Shown here piece by piece: positions 42,167 through 52,101 of a stretch of 64,000 bases of DNA. Under the pieces are notes generated by a model, which made no database searches, was not told the origin of the DNA, and saw only the letters and a list, made by a program, of their open reading frames with translations. This stretch comes from Naegleria lovaniensis (Eukaryota > Heterolobosea > Eutetramitea > Acrasida > Naegleriidae). Both the position numbers and the translations under genes were made by a program. The stretch spans positions 92,219 to 156,218 of the forward strand of contig NW_025407847.1 in the NCBI RefSeq assembly GCF_003324165.1, given 5' to 3'. How positions within the stretch are numbered: position 1 is the first letter of the stretch; every line of letters begins with the position of its first letter.

Positions 42167-42532
42167 ATGCTTAAACCAACAACCGACAACAGGCTTAATG
42201 TCATACTGGACCGATTTCTTCTTGGAACATCAGTGATAGTCATGGGAGGATTTGTGTGCCTACTTGTCGCACTAATTTCATCATCGGAACCTGTTCTTTC
42301 AATATTTATTCGATCCCTGATGTCCAGTTTGCTGGCGCATATTAAATATTATGTGGCAATTAATATTCCGTATTTAATTTTTGAAATTTTGAGTAATTTA
42401 TTTATTTCAGGATGGTTTAAAAAGACTGAAAAGTTTTTCTTGCATTTGAATCCATTGATTTTATATTCATTTGTTATTTCTTTCATTTGCTCGATCGGAA
42501 TTATTCCTATTAGATTGTTGATTAAAATTTAA
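42167..42532 (+). CDS. Small hydrophobic protein, hypothetical
   Basis: 121 residues with three to four hydrophobic segments (FLLGTSVIVMGGFVCLLVAL, INIPYLIFEILSNLFIS, LNPLILYSFVISFICSIGII). The start ATG lies after six adenines, the genome's preferred context, 149 bp past the end of the previous same-strand gene. No known relative recognised; gene status is moderately supported. Confidence 0.5.
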   Translation: MLKPTTDNRLNVILDRFLLGTSVIVMGGFVCLLVALISSSEPVLSIFIRSLMSSLLAHIKYYVAINIPYLIFEILSNLFISGWFKKTEKFFLHLNPLILYSFVISFICSIGIIPIRLLIKI

Positions 42533-42809
42533 ATTGTATTTTTACACGAAACGAACATGAATTCCATCATGTTTTACACCCTTATTGTTCTGAATAAATT
42601 CTCTCTTCCTTAACGCAGGCTTCTAAAATTGATCACAAAGAACAAGCATAGTTCTCAAAGAATGCACATTCCTGAGCAAGCAACACCGAATTGTCTCTCC
42701 GTCTGTCCCGTTGAATCAAGTGTGCATGGTAAGCAAGTCGACAATTAAGGCAATAGAGTTGATTTGAAGTTTTACAATTTATTAACTTTGTTGTGCATCC
42801 AAGGTTAAT

Positions 42810-43937
42810 TTAGAAGCACTTTCTGTGGACAATACCTGGACCGGCATCCTCATATTCTTCCTTGGTGATCCACATTTGTTGGAAGGTGGACAATGAAGCC
42901 AAGATGGAACCACCAATCCAGACAGAGTATTTTCTTTCTGGTGGAGCAACAACCTTAATCTTCATGGAAGCAGGAGCCATGTTGGTCAACTCCTTGGTCA
43001 TTCTCTCAGCAATACCTTCGAACATGGTAGTACCACCAGACAAGACAACGTTTCCGTACAAGTCCTTTCTGATATCAATATCACACTTTCCGATTGAGTT
43101 GAATGTAGTTTCATGAACACCAGCAGCTTCCATACCAATGAAGTTTGGTTGGAACAACACTTCTGGACATCTGAATCGTTCGTTACCAACAGTAATCACG
43201 TTACCATCTGGCAATTCATAGGACTTTTCAACTGAGGAGGATTCAGCAGCAACCTTCATTTCTTGTTCAAAGTCCAAAGCAATGTAACAGAGCTTTTCCT
43301 TGATATCTCTGACAATTTCTCTCTCAGCAGTGGTGTTGAATGAGTAACCACGTTCCATGAGAATCTTCATCAAGTAATCAGTCAAATCTCTACCAGCCAA
43401 ATCCAATCTCAAAATAGCGTGTGGCAAAGCATAACCTTCATAAATTGGAACAGTGTGTGAGACACCATCACCAGAGTCCAAGACAATACCAGTAGTACGA
43501 CCAGAAGCATACAAGGACAAGACAGCTTGAATAGCAACATACATGGCTGGGACGGAGAAGGTCTCGAACATGATTTGAGTCATCTTCTCTCTGTTTGCCT
43601 TTGGATTCAATGGAGCTTCAGTCAACAAGACTGGATGTTCCTCTGGAGCAACTCTCAATTCATTGTAGAAGGTGTGATGCCAGATCTTTTCCATATCGTC
43701 CCAGTTAGTGACAATACCGTGTTCAATTGGATACTTCAAAGTCAAAATACCTCTCTTGGATTGAGCTTCATCACCAACGTAGGCATCCTTGTTACCCATA
43801 CCAACCATGATGGACTTTTGCTTTGGTCTACCAATAATAGATGGGAAAACAGCTCTTGGTGCATCATCACCAGCGAAACCGGCCTTACACATACCAGATC
43901 CGTTATCGACAACGAGTGCTTGAACGTCTTCAGACAT
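42810..43937 (-). CDS. Actin, complete copy
   Basis: 375 residues, the canonical actin length, single exon. Starts [20 protein letters not shown]; contains the nucleotide-binding [38 protein letters not shown], the phosphate loop [20 protein letters not shown], and ends GIVHRKCF. The start at 43937 was chosen over 22 in-frame upstream codons lacking homology. Its last 23 codons and the first 19 nt of 3' UTR match the actin fragment at 1-91. Codon use is more biased than in neighbours, as expected of a highly expressed gene. Actins form a multigene family in Naegleria. Confidence 0.99.
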
Positions 43938-44421
43938 TTTGTGTTTGTTGTGTTGGGAATAGAAGTTGAGGTTTTTTTGTTTATGTGAAAAATTTGATGG
44001 CAATCAAGAGACTTAAAAAAATTTATGTCCTTGTTGCTCTGACGTGTTGTTGGATCTTCAACAAACCAATGATTTTTTTGACAGATTGTAAACTTGACAA
44101 TGATTGATGATGTCCAAACCATAAATGAAAGTTGCTTTCCCAAACACATTTTTCACTTGATGAAAGGTGTGGTTAATGGATGAATGATGCCATCCTTCAA
44201 ATTTTCATGAATTATTTACTGTAGATATGACTTGAGAGACATGATCAACTAAGGTGGATGATTACTTGTCTTTTCACATCATCAAGAAAACGACAGAAGG
44301 GCAAATCACTCATAAATTTTTAAAATTAATGATGTTTTAATGAAAATCATATTTGCAGCCTAGAGAAGTGAATCAATATTTACAAGGGTCAAAATTAGGA
44401 ATTGGTTGGAATGAACAATCT
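43938..44421. other. Upstream region of actin
   Basis: 484 bases holding the actin 5' region. Open frames here run antisense to or out of the actin leader and have no protein support. Confidence 0.5.
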
Positions 44422-44583
44422 TTACTTTCGGAAAGTCTTATTTCTCATTTCCAAAGTATTGTGAGAAGGTCGTGAAGAGAAATAATTAATCACTTCTGAT
44501 TTATCATGATCATCTCCATATTGATTCATGACTTTATAATTGAATTGTTTTCGTTGTCTTGTTCCTCCGATGATATTATCCAT
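44422..44583 (-). CDS. Possible short basic protein with a GTRxR motif
   Basis: A 53-residue reading frame from ATG at 44583 (or from ATGs about 65 bases upstream, same frame). It contains DNIIGGTRQRKQFNYKVMN, closely resembling RNVVSGTRRRNNVDYHVSN in the opposite-strand frame just upstream. That shared motif is the main reason to believe either is coding. The rest is polar and basic. Function unknown; an upstream exon may be missing. Confidence 0.35.
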   Translation of the reverse strand: MDNIIGGTRQRKQFNYKVMNQYGDDHDKSEVINYFSSRPSHNTLEMRNKTFRK

Positions 44584-44632
44584 TGAAATTTCGGAAGAGT
44601 AATTGGAATATCCCTTATTGCTTCTTGTGCAG

Positions 44633-44909
44633 ACCAAACGATTCCTCATCATCCACTGATAAAATTCCAACAAAAACTGAATGGGTCCGATCCAAACCCA
44701 TTGATATTACTAAACGATTGCCTAATTTTGATATTGATCCACGCAATGTTGTGAGTGGAACCCGAAGAAGAAATAATGTGGATTATCATGTCTCTAATTT
44801 AACTGGAATGCAAGTCTCAGTGAAACGATCATCGAAAAATACTTTGGAAAAGAGAGCTAATTCATCGTCACCCTCGAAAATTACAAAATCAAGAAAGATG
44901 AAAAAGTGA
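44633..44909 (+). CDS. Possible short basic protein with a GTRxR motif, 5' end unresolved
   Basis: Open frame ending in TGA at 44909, with TEWVRSKPIDITKRLPNFDI, RNVVSGTRRRNNVDYHVSN and a Ser/Lys-rich basic tail (SSPSKITKSRKMKK). A splice acceptor-like tgtgcag ends at 44632 and keeps this frame open, but no first exon was found. The basic tail and GTRRR motif suggest a nuclear protein; that is only inference. See the opposite-strand partner at 44422-44583. Confidence 0.35.
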
Positions 44910-45527
44910 ATAAATAAATAATAATAATCTAGAAAATACATGTGACCATTCAAAGGTATTCTTCTCAAAGGATGTGGTGCCTTCAATATGTATCAACTTT
45001 TATGATACGAGTTAGGCAAAAGAAAAAAACAAAATGAATGACATGAAACAAGCATGGTGTGGAAGTTTGGAGATGGCAAAGTTCGCAATCTAATGACTCC
45101 TCATGTTCCAAAACATAGCTGACTTCTTCTTCTCACAATTTTAAAGGAGGAAGTTTCGGAAAGAAACAGCTTGCATGAATCGAGGCTATTATTCTCGAAT
45201 ATTATCCAAATATTCCATTCTTTCAACACCCTTCTCTGTGTTAAATTTATGAAAATAATTTGAGAGAATTTGTGATGCAAATTGCTTTTCATTCATTCTC
45301 TGTTCCAATCGTTGAGAAATGCTTTCGCTTCCGAAGCTTGCGAGCTTGAAGGGAAATTAACCTTGAGTTTGGAGCTGTGAAACATGTTGTGCAAGAAATG
45401 TGTTTTGAAACTCGCATAAAACTTTCTCAAATTGCCAAACGAGATGCCATTTACAACCAGGTATTACCACCCCCAAAAATAGAAAAACCAGTGAAGTTAA
45501 ATTTCAAGATACATAAACAGAATATAA
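44910..45527. other. Intergenic region before the Pol III genes
   Basis: 618 bases with no supported coding frame. One frame from 45377 runs straight through the tRNA gene and is rejected. Confidence 0.5.
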
Positions 45528-45599
45528 AGCAAAGTGGCGCAGGGGGAGCGCGGTGGGCTCATAACCCACAGGTCCTAGGATCGAAACCTAGCTTTGCTA
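45528..45599 (+). tRNA. Initiator tRNA-Met (anticodon CAT)
   Basis: A 72-nt cloverleaf with every stem paired: acceptor AGCAAAG/CTTTGCT, D stem GCGC/GCGC, anticodon stem GTGGG/CCCAC with loop CTCATAA, T stem CTAGG/CCTAG. Initiator hallmarks are present: A1-T72 pair, three consecutive G-C pairs at the base of the anticodon stem, and ATCGAAA in the T loop in place of TTC. No intron. TTTT follows at 45605. Confidence 0.96.
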
Positions 45600-45604
45600 T
45601 CTTC

Positions 45605-45608
45605 TTTT
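45605..45608 (+). terminator. Pol III T-run after initiator tRNA
   Basis: TTTT six bases after the discriminator base, a minimal RNA polymerase III stop. Confidence 0.55.
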
Positions 45609-45832
45609 GCTTTTCCACTGTTTTAGGTCGGACAACTTGGAATAGGCTGTTTTTATCAAGCAAGGTTTTTTTTACAGTTACACAACAAGAAATGGTGGCA
45701 GGATTAGATGTCATTTTTAGCAAACACCTCAACACATGTTTCTAAAGATCAAAAACCACTTGCTTATTCTCAACAACCTTGGCAATATCTCGAAGGATTA
45801 ACACTGTTATTTTGTATTCAAGATAAATGAAT

Positions 45833-45951
45833 GGCTACGGCCATATCACGATGAATGCACCTCATCCCGTCCGATTTGAGAAGTTAAGCATCGTCGAGCT
45901 GCATCAGTACTGAGGTTGGAGACAACTTGGGAACCTGCAGTGCTGTAGCCT
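45833..45951 (+). rRNA. 5S ribosomal RNA
   Basis: About 119 nt. It begins GGCTACGGCCATATCACGAT and closes with GTAGCC, which pairs with the 5' GGCTAC (helix I). The internal control region GAAGTTAAGCATCGTCG matches the TFIIIA/TFIIIC box A of eukaryotic 5S, and CAGTACTGAGGTTGGAGACA matches the loop E/helix IV side. It lies 233 bp downstream of the initiator tRNA on the same strand, a dispersed 5S copy apart from any other rRNA gene. Confidence 0.96.
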
Positions 45952-45955
45952 TTTT
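45951..45955 (+). terminator. Pol III T-run ending 5S rRNA
   Basis: TTTTT directly at the 3' end of the 5S gene. Confidence 0.85.
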
Positions 45956-46148
45956 GGTCTTAACGCGTTGGTGCAAATTTTCCTGGCGGCGGATAAAATA
46001 GTTTTTAATTTTGCAGAGAGTACTCTCCCAATTCTCCTCTTCAATTATTGTACGATTGTGATCCAGTTTGTTGAAAACATCGGCTTTGAAACGTGTAATC
46101 AATGTGAGTAGTGTGATTGTTATGAACGTAGTAACCTTGATCAAAAAA

Positions 46149-47351
46149 ATGTCTCTTTGTGGTCTTGTCACTCGGACGCTAATTTCTATTGTGGCAGTAG
46201 TCGTTCTCTATTATCAATTGAATTCAATGAGAAATGTTGTTCATGTGAACGATGTCTTTAAAAATCCAACTTCGGAAAATACACACAATTATCAAATATT
46301 TCCAAGAAAATTAATTAAAAGTAATGACATTATGATGGATGTGGTTGTGTTGGAAAAGTCAACAACAACAACACGTGCAAATACTTCAGACAGCAACACT
46401 AAAAATCCACTCGTTCTGTTCTTACATGGATTTCCACAAACAGCTACAACCTCCTGGTACTTCCAACTCTTATATTTCATGAACAATGATTATAAATTTG
46501 GAGGTCAATCCTATACAGTCATGGCTCCTGATCTTCGTGGATATAATGGTACAGAGAAACCAGATGTCAATAATTTGGCAAATTACGATATTGGTGAATT
46601 TGTTCATGATGTCAAAGGTCTCATTGATGGTTATTATGGAAACAATGAAGCTCACAATAGAAAAGCTGTCGTCGTAGCTCATGATTGGGGTGCAGTAATT
46701 GCTTGGGCACTTGCTTCTACGTATCCACAAGTGGTTGAAAAGTTAATTATTCTCAATGTACCTCATCCTAGTACTCTCACAAAAACGATAACCACATTGC
46801 CTGTGAATAGAATTTTTGCACAATTGAGAAAGAGTTGGTACATCTTCTTTATGCAATTAGGATTCTCCATTCCAGAAGAGTATTTTTCAAGAGAAGGATT
46901 TAAGAAATTGTCATTTGCTTTTGCTTCTCTGGCAAAACAAAATATTCTCTCGATTGAGGATTATCATTACATTGTCAGTGCTTGGTCCCAACCAAACTGT
47001 TTACAAGGAATGATTGCATATTATAGAGGTTTTCTTACAGGAAAGGTTTCAAATTATTTGAAAATGAAATTGTTTGGAATGAAAGATCAAAGAAGATATC
47101 CAATGGTAGGCAATACTATGGATGGTCCTCTCGAAAATCAAACTGTGAAAGTACCAACATTGATCTTGTGGGGAAAGGATGATATTGCACTTATTGAAGA
47201 AACTGCTGATTTATCATTCAAGTACTTTGTAGACGAGAGTGTCAAGTCCAAATCAAAATTACAAAAATTCGATGCAGGTCACTTTGTCATGTTGGAGATT
47301 CCAAACAAAATTAATGAGGAAATTGAGAAATTTATTAGTAACCGTGATTAA
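46149..47351 (+). CDS. Membrane-anchored alpha/beta hydrolase, epoxide-hydrolase-like
   Basis: 400 residues from the ATG at 46149, which has seven adenines before it; 46122 is an alternative start. A single N-terminal hydrophobic segment (TLISIVAVVVLYYQL) suggests a type II anchor, as in animal EPHX3/EPHX4. The fold is canonical: oxyanion motif LFLHGFPQ, DLRGYNGTEKPDV, nucleophile elbow VVAHDWGAVIAWALA with Asp as nucleophile (as in epoxide hydrolases, not Ser), the acid-side strand PTLILWGKDDIALIEE and the catalytic His in DAGHFVMLEIP. The D-D/E-H triad therefore looks complete. Likely substrate: epoxides or a related hydrophobic ester; unknown. Confidence 0.88.
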   Translation: MSLCGLVTRTLISIVAVVVLYYQLNSMRNVVHVNDVFKNPTSENTHNYQIFPRKLIKSNDIMMDVVVLEKSTTTTRANTSDSNTKNPLVLFLHGFPQTATTSWYFQLLYFMNNDYKFGGQSYTVMAPDLRGYNGTEKPDVNNLANYDIGEFVHDVKGLIDGYYGNNEAHNRKAVVVAHDWGAVIAWALASTYPQVVEKLIILNVPHPSTLTKTITTLPVNRIFAQLRKSWYIFFMQLGFSIPEEYFSREGFKKLSFAFASLAKQNILSIEDYHYIVSAWSQPNCLQGMIAYYRGFLTGKVSNYLKMKLFGMKDQRRYPMVGNTMDGPLENQTVKVPTLILWGKDDIALIEETADLSFKYFVDESVKSKSKLQKFDAGHFVMLEIPNKINEEIEKFISNRD

Positions 47352-47616
47352 TGAATTTTCAAATTTTAATGATTAATTACATGTTGACATCAACACCTAT
47401 CCTCTTCTTTTTCGACAACAACATGTAATTGCCAATTACTTTAATGCAAGCTGGACATTCACTCTTGCTTGCACAACACTATAACTGACACAACATTCAT
47501 TATTTCATCAGTCCGAAAATGAAAAAAGCAAGTGACTGGACCCTCAACTGTCATTATTCGTGCATGATAGAATGCGCGAACTTGCGTGATAGGCAAGGTC
47601 ACCATAAAAAATTGAA

Positions 47617-50600
47617 ATGATTATTCCACGTTGGAAGTTACCAAAGGTTGCTGGCTCCACATGCAAACAGACCCGTTCATCTTCCACATCATCCTCATCA
47701 CACAGATACGTATGGACACATTCTTCAATCATATCTTTCCTTGCTGTGGTCATCATGTTTAGTCTTTTGTGTGTCCAACAAGTCGATAACACCTCCTCTT
47801 CATCTTCCTCTTGTACAATATTCTCAGCAGTACATGCTTCAACCATTAAATCTTTCCAACCTCCGCAATATACAGTGTCCACAGTTATTAGAGGACACGG
47901 AATGGATGGTTACAATGCTTTGACAGCTGGTGTCGGTTTAGTGAGCTCTGTGCTCACACTCAATTATCAAGGCAATTATCATGCGGTATTCACAGACAGC
48001 ACCACAGGTCGAGTTCGAAGACTTAATCTTGGACTCGCAACTCCTCAGATCTCAACCGTAGCAGGAACAGGTTTAGGTGTTTTGAAAGGCGAACTTGCTC
48101 CACTTGTATCTCCACGGCCTGGATACAGATCTAACGACACATGGTTGCAATCACCAAAAGGAGCATCTTATGACTCGAAAACTGATGTAATGGTTGTGGT
48201 TGATTCATCTCTTCATAAAGTCTTTCAGGTGAATATCACGACAGGTGTCTTGACGACTTTGGTAGGAACTGGTAATACAACTTTTAATGATAACAATTTT
48301 ATTGGAAATGAAGTGAATCTCAATGCTCCACTCTCAGTAGCACTTTCAAAAACAAGAAATGAAATGTTCATTGCAGGTAAGTTTCATTTCAACCTCACTT
48401 TCAAGAGCATGATGCATTTGTTGACCAAATGAATATGGATACAGATACTGGAAATCACAGAATATTGAAATACATGTTCAGTACTGGAGAAACCACAACT
48501 GTGGGTGGAAATGGTACTGCAGGTTTCGCAGGAGATGGCAACAATATGGTGTTTGCTCTTTTCAATTCTCCATCATTCATATTACCAACCTCATCAGGTG
48601 TTACGTTCGTCTCAGACACGAAGAATCATCGAGTGAGAAGAATTACTGCCAGTGGAACCATTACAACCATTGCAGGAAGTGCTCAACGTGGCTATTGTAA
48701 GTATTCATACTGATTATTGTTGTTTTCATAGTTCTGGATAATATTCTTCTTGTAACATTCCATGTGAAGGTGGTGATGGAGGATTGGCAACATTCGCTTG
48801 CTTGAACACCCCTCTTGGACTTGGTCTCTCCCCTGATGGATCTGCTTTAATGATCGCTGACTCGTTGAATCATGTCATTCGACAAGTGAATCTGACCTCT
48901 GGAGTGATTACAACTGTGGCTGGAAATTCCACTCAAGGATTTTGTGGTGACGAAGGAAATGCCTTAAAAGCCTGTTTCAACACACCCTCAGGAGTGGATT
49001 ATGCAGGAAACGACCTGATCATTGCCGATCAAAACAACAAACGTCTTCGTAAAGTCTCCTACATGACTGGACAGCCAATCCTTTCCACTGTTGCAGGTTG
49101 GGGAAGTGAAATTCCTTCTGCACAAGTCGAAACTCCAAGTTGGTCCTCAAATTTGTTATATCCTGTGAGTGTGAGTGCAAGCAATGATGCGCTCGTGGTT
49201 GCAGAATATTATGCGAATCGTATTCGAAAAGTTTCAAAATCCAATGGAATGGTCTCTTCGATTGCAGGTACGCTCGGCGAAGCTGGTTTCAGTGGTGAGG
49301 ATAGTGATGCTAAACTTGCTTTACTCAATCATCCTTCGAGTGTAGCCGTAACCATGGATGGATCTGTACTGGTGGCAGATACCAACAACACTCGTGTGAG
49401 AATGATTGATTCTAATGGAATGATCAAAACTGTGGTTGGAAATGTGACTTCTGACGGAGATGGTGCTTCTGCCATTCGTGCCTATTTATCCCTTCCCTTA
49501 AAAGTGGTTTACCATGCCGCAACTGATGAACTGTATCTGACAGATTCCATGCATCATCGAATTCGAAAAATCGATTCCACTGGCATGATTCAAACAGTAG
49601 CTGGAACTGGTGTTCAGGGATATAATGGAGACCAACTCAATGCAACATCGACACAACTCGTTGTTCCATTTTCGATAGCTTTAACTCCTGAACGAGAAAT
49701 ATACATTGCTGATACAGGAAATTTTCGAATTCGAAAAGTATTTTTGAATGGAACTACAAGCATCATTGCAGGAGGAGGAGTCAGCACCTCTGAAGGTGCT
49801 AAAGCAACTTCAACCTTTATTTCAGTAGTGTATGACATTGCATATGACAGCAAGACTCAAACTTTGTATTATACGGATGGCAATAAGCATGGTGTCAGAA
49901 AGATTGATCAAAATGGACTTGTATGGACAGTAGCTGGTAAGTGTTAAATGGTCTATTGTCATGTTGACAAATAACATGAATGACGAATCATTTGTGAAAT
50001 ATACAGGAAACGGTCAAATTGGAAATTCTGGTGATGGAGGAAGTGCCTTATTGGCTTCTTTCAATAACCCACTTTCTATTGCATTGTCCAATTCTGGTGA
50101 GTTGTATATCGTAGGTATGTACATGTTATTTTCATGCATCCTGACACTTTTCTAGACGGAGGTGCACGAGTCGTGCGAAAAGTTCTCACCAACGGCACTG
50201 TTGTAAGAGTGGCTGGCGGTGGCTCTCAAGCGGTTGGTCGTAATCCAGTCCTTGCCCTTAATGCCTCTCTTGACAACCCTACCCGCATCCTTCTCGCATC
50301 GAACGGTGAATTTTACATTGGCGATCAATGCAATGTCAAGAAAGTGGATACCAATGGATACATTTCCATCGTGGTAGGTACCTCTTCAGACTGTGTGTAC
50401 AATGGAGATGGACCAGTATCGGAAAGAACTCTTTCGAGTGTGAATGGACTTTCCTTTTCTCGGTCTGAGGATGAACTCTTTCTTTCGGATGGAGCTGATG
50501 GCCGTATTCGAAAAATTTCAAATGGATCGATGAGTACAGTGGCTGGAGGAATTGGAGATACAGGTCTCGCTGTGAATGCCAAGACTTCTCCGTTGCATGT

Positions 50601-52032
50601 GTTTGCTTCATCGAAGGATCGTTCGTTTTATATTACAGATGTATTGGAATCATCAGTTCGAAAAGTTTCCGTGGATGGCACGATTGTAACCGTTCCTGGA
50701 ACCAGTCAAGTCTTTCTACTTCCCAATGCTTCAACCAAAGGAGAATCTCGTTTGTATCCTACTCAGACATTTGTGAATGAGGTCACTGGAGATTTGTACA
50801 TGACCTTTAAATATCGACATGTCATTAAGAAAGTGACACGTTCTGGAGTGTCCTCGATTATTGCTGGACAGTTGGACACTCCTGGATCGGAAGGTGATGG
50901 ATCTCTAGCCATTCGTGCGCTCCTTAATCAACCCACTGCGATCATTGTCTCTCCAAAGGGAAATATCTATTTTTCAGATGCTGCAAATCATCGAGTAAGA
51001 AAAATTGACACGAATGGAATCATTACTACCGTTGCAGGTGTATCCATGAGTGGAGGATTCAACGGTGATGGGTTACTGGGATTGCAATCTCTCTTGGACA
51101 CCCCGAATGGTCTCTTTTTATCTCAAGAGAGTGGTGAATTATTAGTATGTGACTCCAACAATCATCGTGTTCGTAAATTGAGTCCTTTCTGTTCATCGCC
51201 ATACACGTGGAGCCCATCTTTTGAGAGTTGTCTACAATGTCAAGATGGATGGATTGGTATCGATTGTAACATTCCTTTTTGTCCTACCTCTGTTCAACAA
51301 TCCAATACAACTAATTCACCATTAGGATGTACCAATGATTACCAAGTCATTTCAGAAGTCAAGACAGAAGTGGTCCAAAATTTAACCTTAATTAATTCCA
51401 AGAATGTGACTTTTACCAATTTCACCTCTGTGAAAGTTTCCTTACCTCCAACCATGTTGAAAGAATTAGTGTCGTTAGGTCTTAATGAAACTTCCCAAGT
51501 GACCTTATTGACCTCTCTCTATGAACCATCCAAGAATGAGAGTACCAAAAACAGTAATTCTGTGGAAGCACCAGTCGTGAGTGCAGTTCTTACTGTGTCC
51601 TTGTATGACTCTCGTGGACAAACCATTCCTATTCGAAATTTGGAAAATCCCATCTTGTTGCATTTTGAAGATATTCGTTTCATACTTCAAGAAAGGAATT
51701 CACTCAATGTGAGTTGTGTGTATTTTGATGATTCATCAAATTCTTGGAAAAACGATGGAGTGGAATCTGTACTGAATTCAGTGGTGCAACAAGAAAACAA
51801 TGTCACTCTCTCCATAACTTGTAAAACCTATCACCTGACTTCTTTTGCAGTCATTGATAAGAACTTTAAGAAGGCAACCACTCAGACCGAGGAACCCAAG
51901 TTTAGTCTCTCCCAAGAAGCATTGATTGGAATTATTGTGGGATCCGTTGGAGGATGTTTGGTACTGTCAGCAGTTTGTTTAATTGTCGTCGTGGTGATTG
52001 CTCTGTACATGCGTACTCGAAATCGAAAATAG
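47617..52032 (+). CDS. Giant NHL-propeller type I membrane protein with a GPS-like motif
   Basis: Five exons: 47617-48376, 48445-48696, 48770-49936, 50007-50114, 50156-52032 (all introns phase 1, 41-73 nt), giving 1387 residues. A hydrophobic stretch at residues 35-52 (SSIISFLAVVIMFSLLCV) acts as signal peptide or anchor. About 17 NHL-type blades follow, each with a TVAGTG-like turn, a GDGG/GFxGD turn and an IADxxNHRIRKV-like strand. One EGF-like segment (CLQCQDGWIGIDCNIPFC) leads to an N-glycosylation-rich domain. That domain ends in SCVYFDDSSNSWKNDGV ... SITCKTYHLTSFAVID, which matches the GPS box of GAIN domains, with the HL-T cleavage point at about 1323/1324. One transmembrane helix (GGCLVLSAVCLIVVVVIALY) and a five-residue basic tail close it. 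Likely a surface receptor or adhesin. Confidence 0.9.
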
Positions 52033-52101
52033 AAACGTGATCTGCTCAAGAGGTTAAATTTTAAATATTCGAAAAAGAAATTATTTTCATTAACATTAAA
52101 A

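Noticed and set aside
45377-45745. Plus-strand frame of 122 codons
   Set aside because: It runs through the initiator tRNA gene and has no protein similarity.
45884-46171. Minus-strand frame of 95 codons
   Set aside because: It is antisense to most of the 5S rRNA and to the start of the hydrolase gene.
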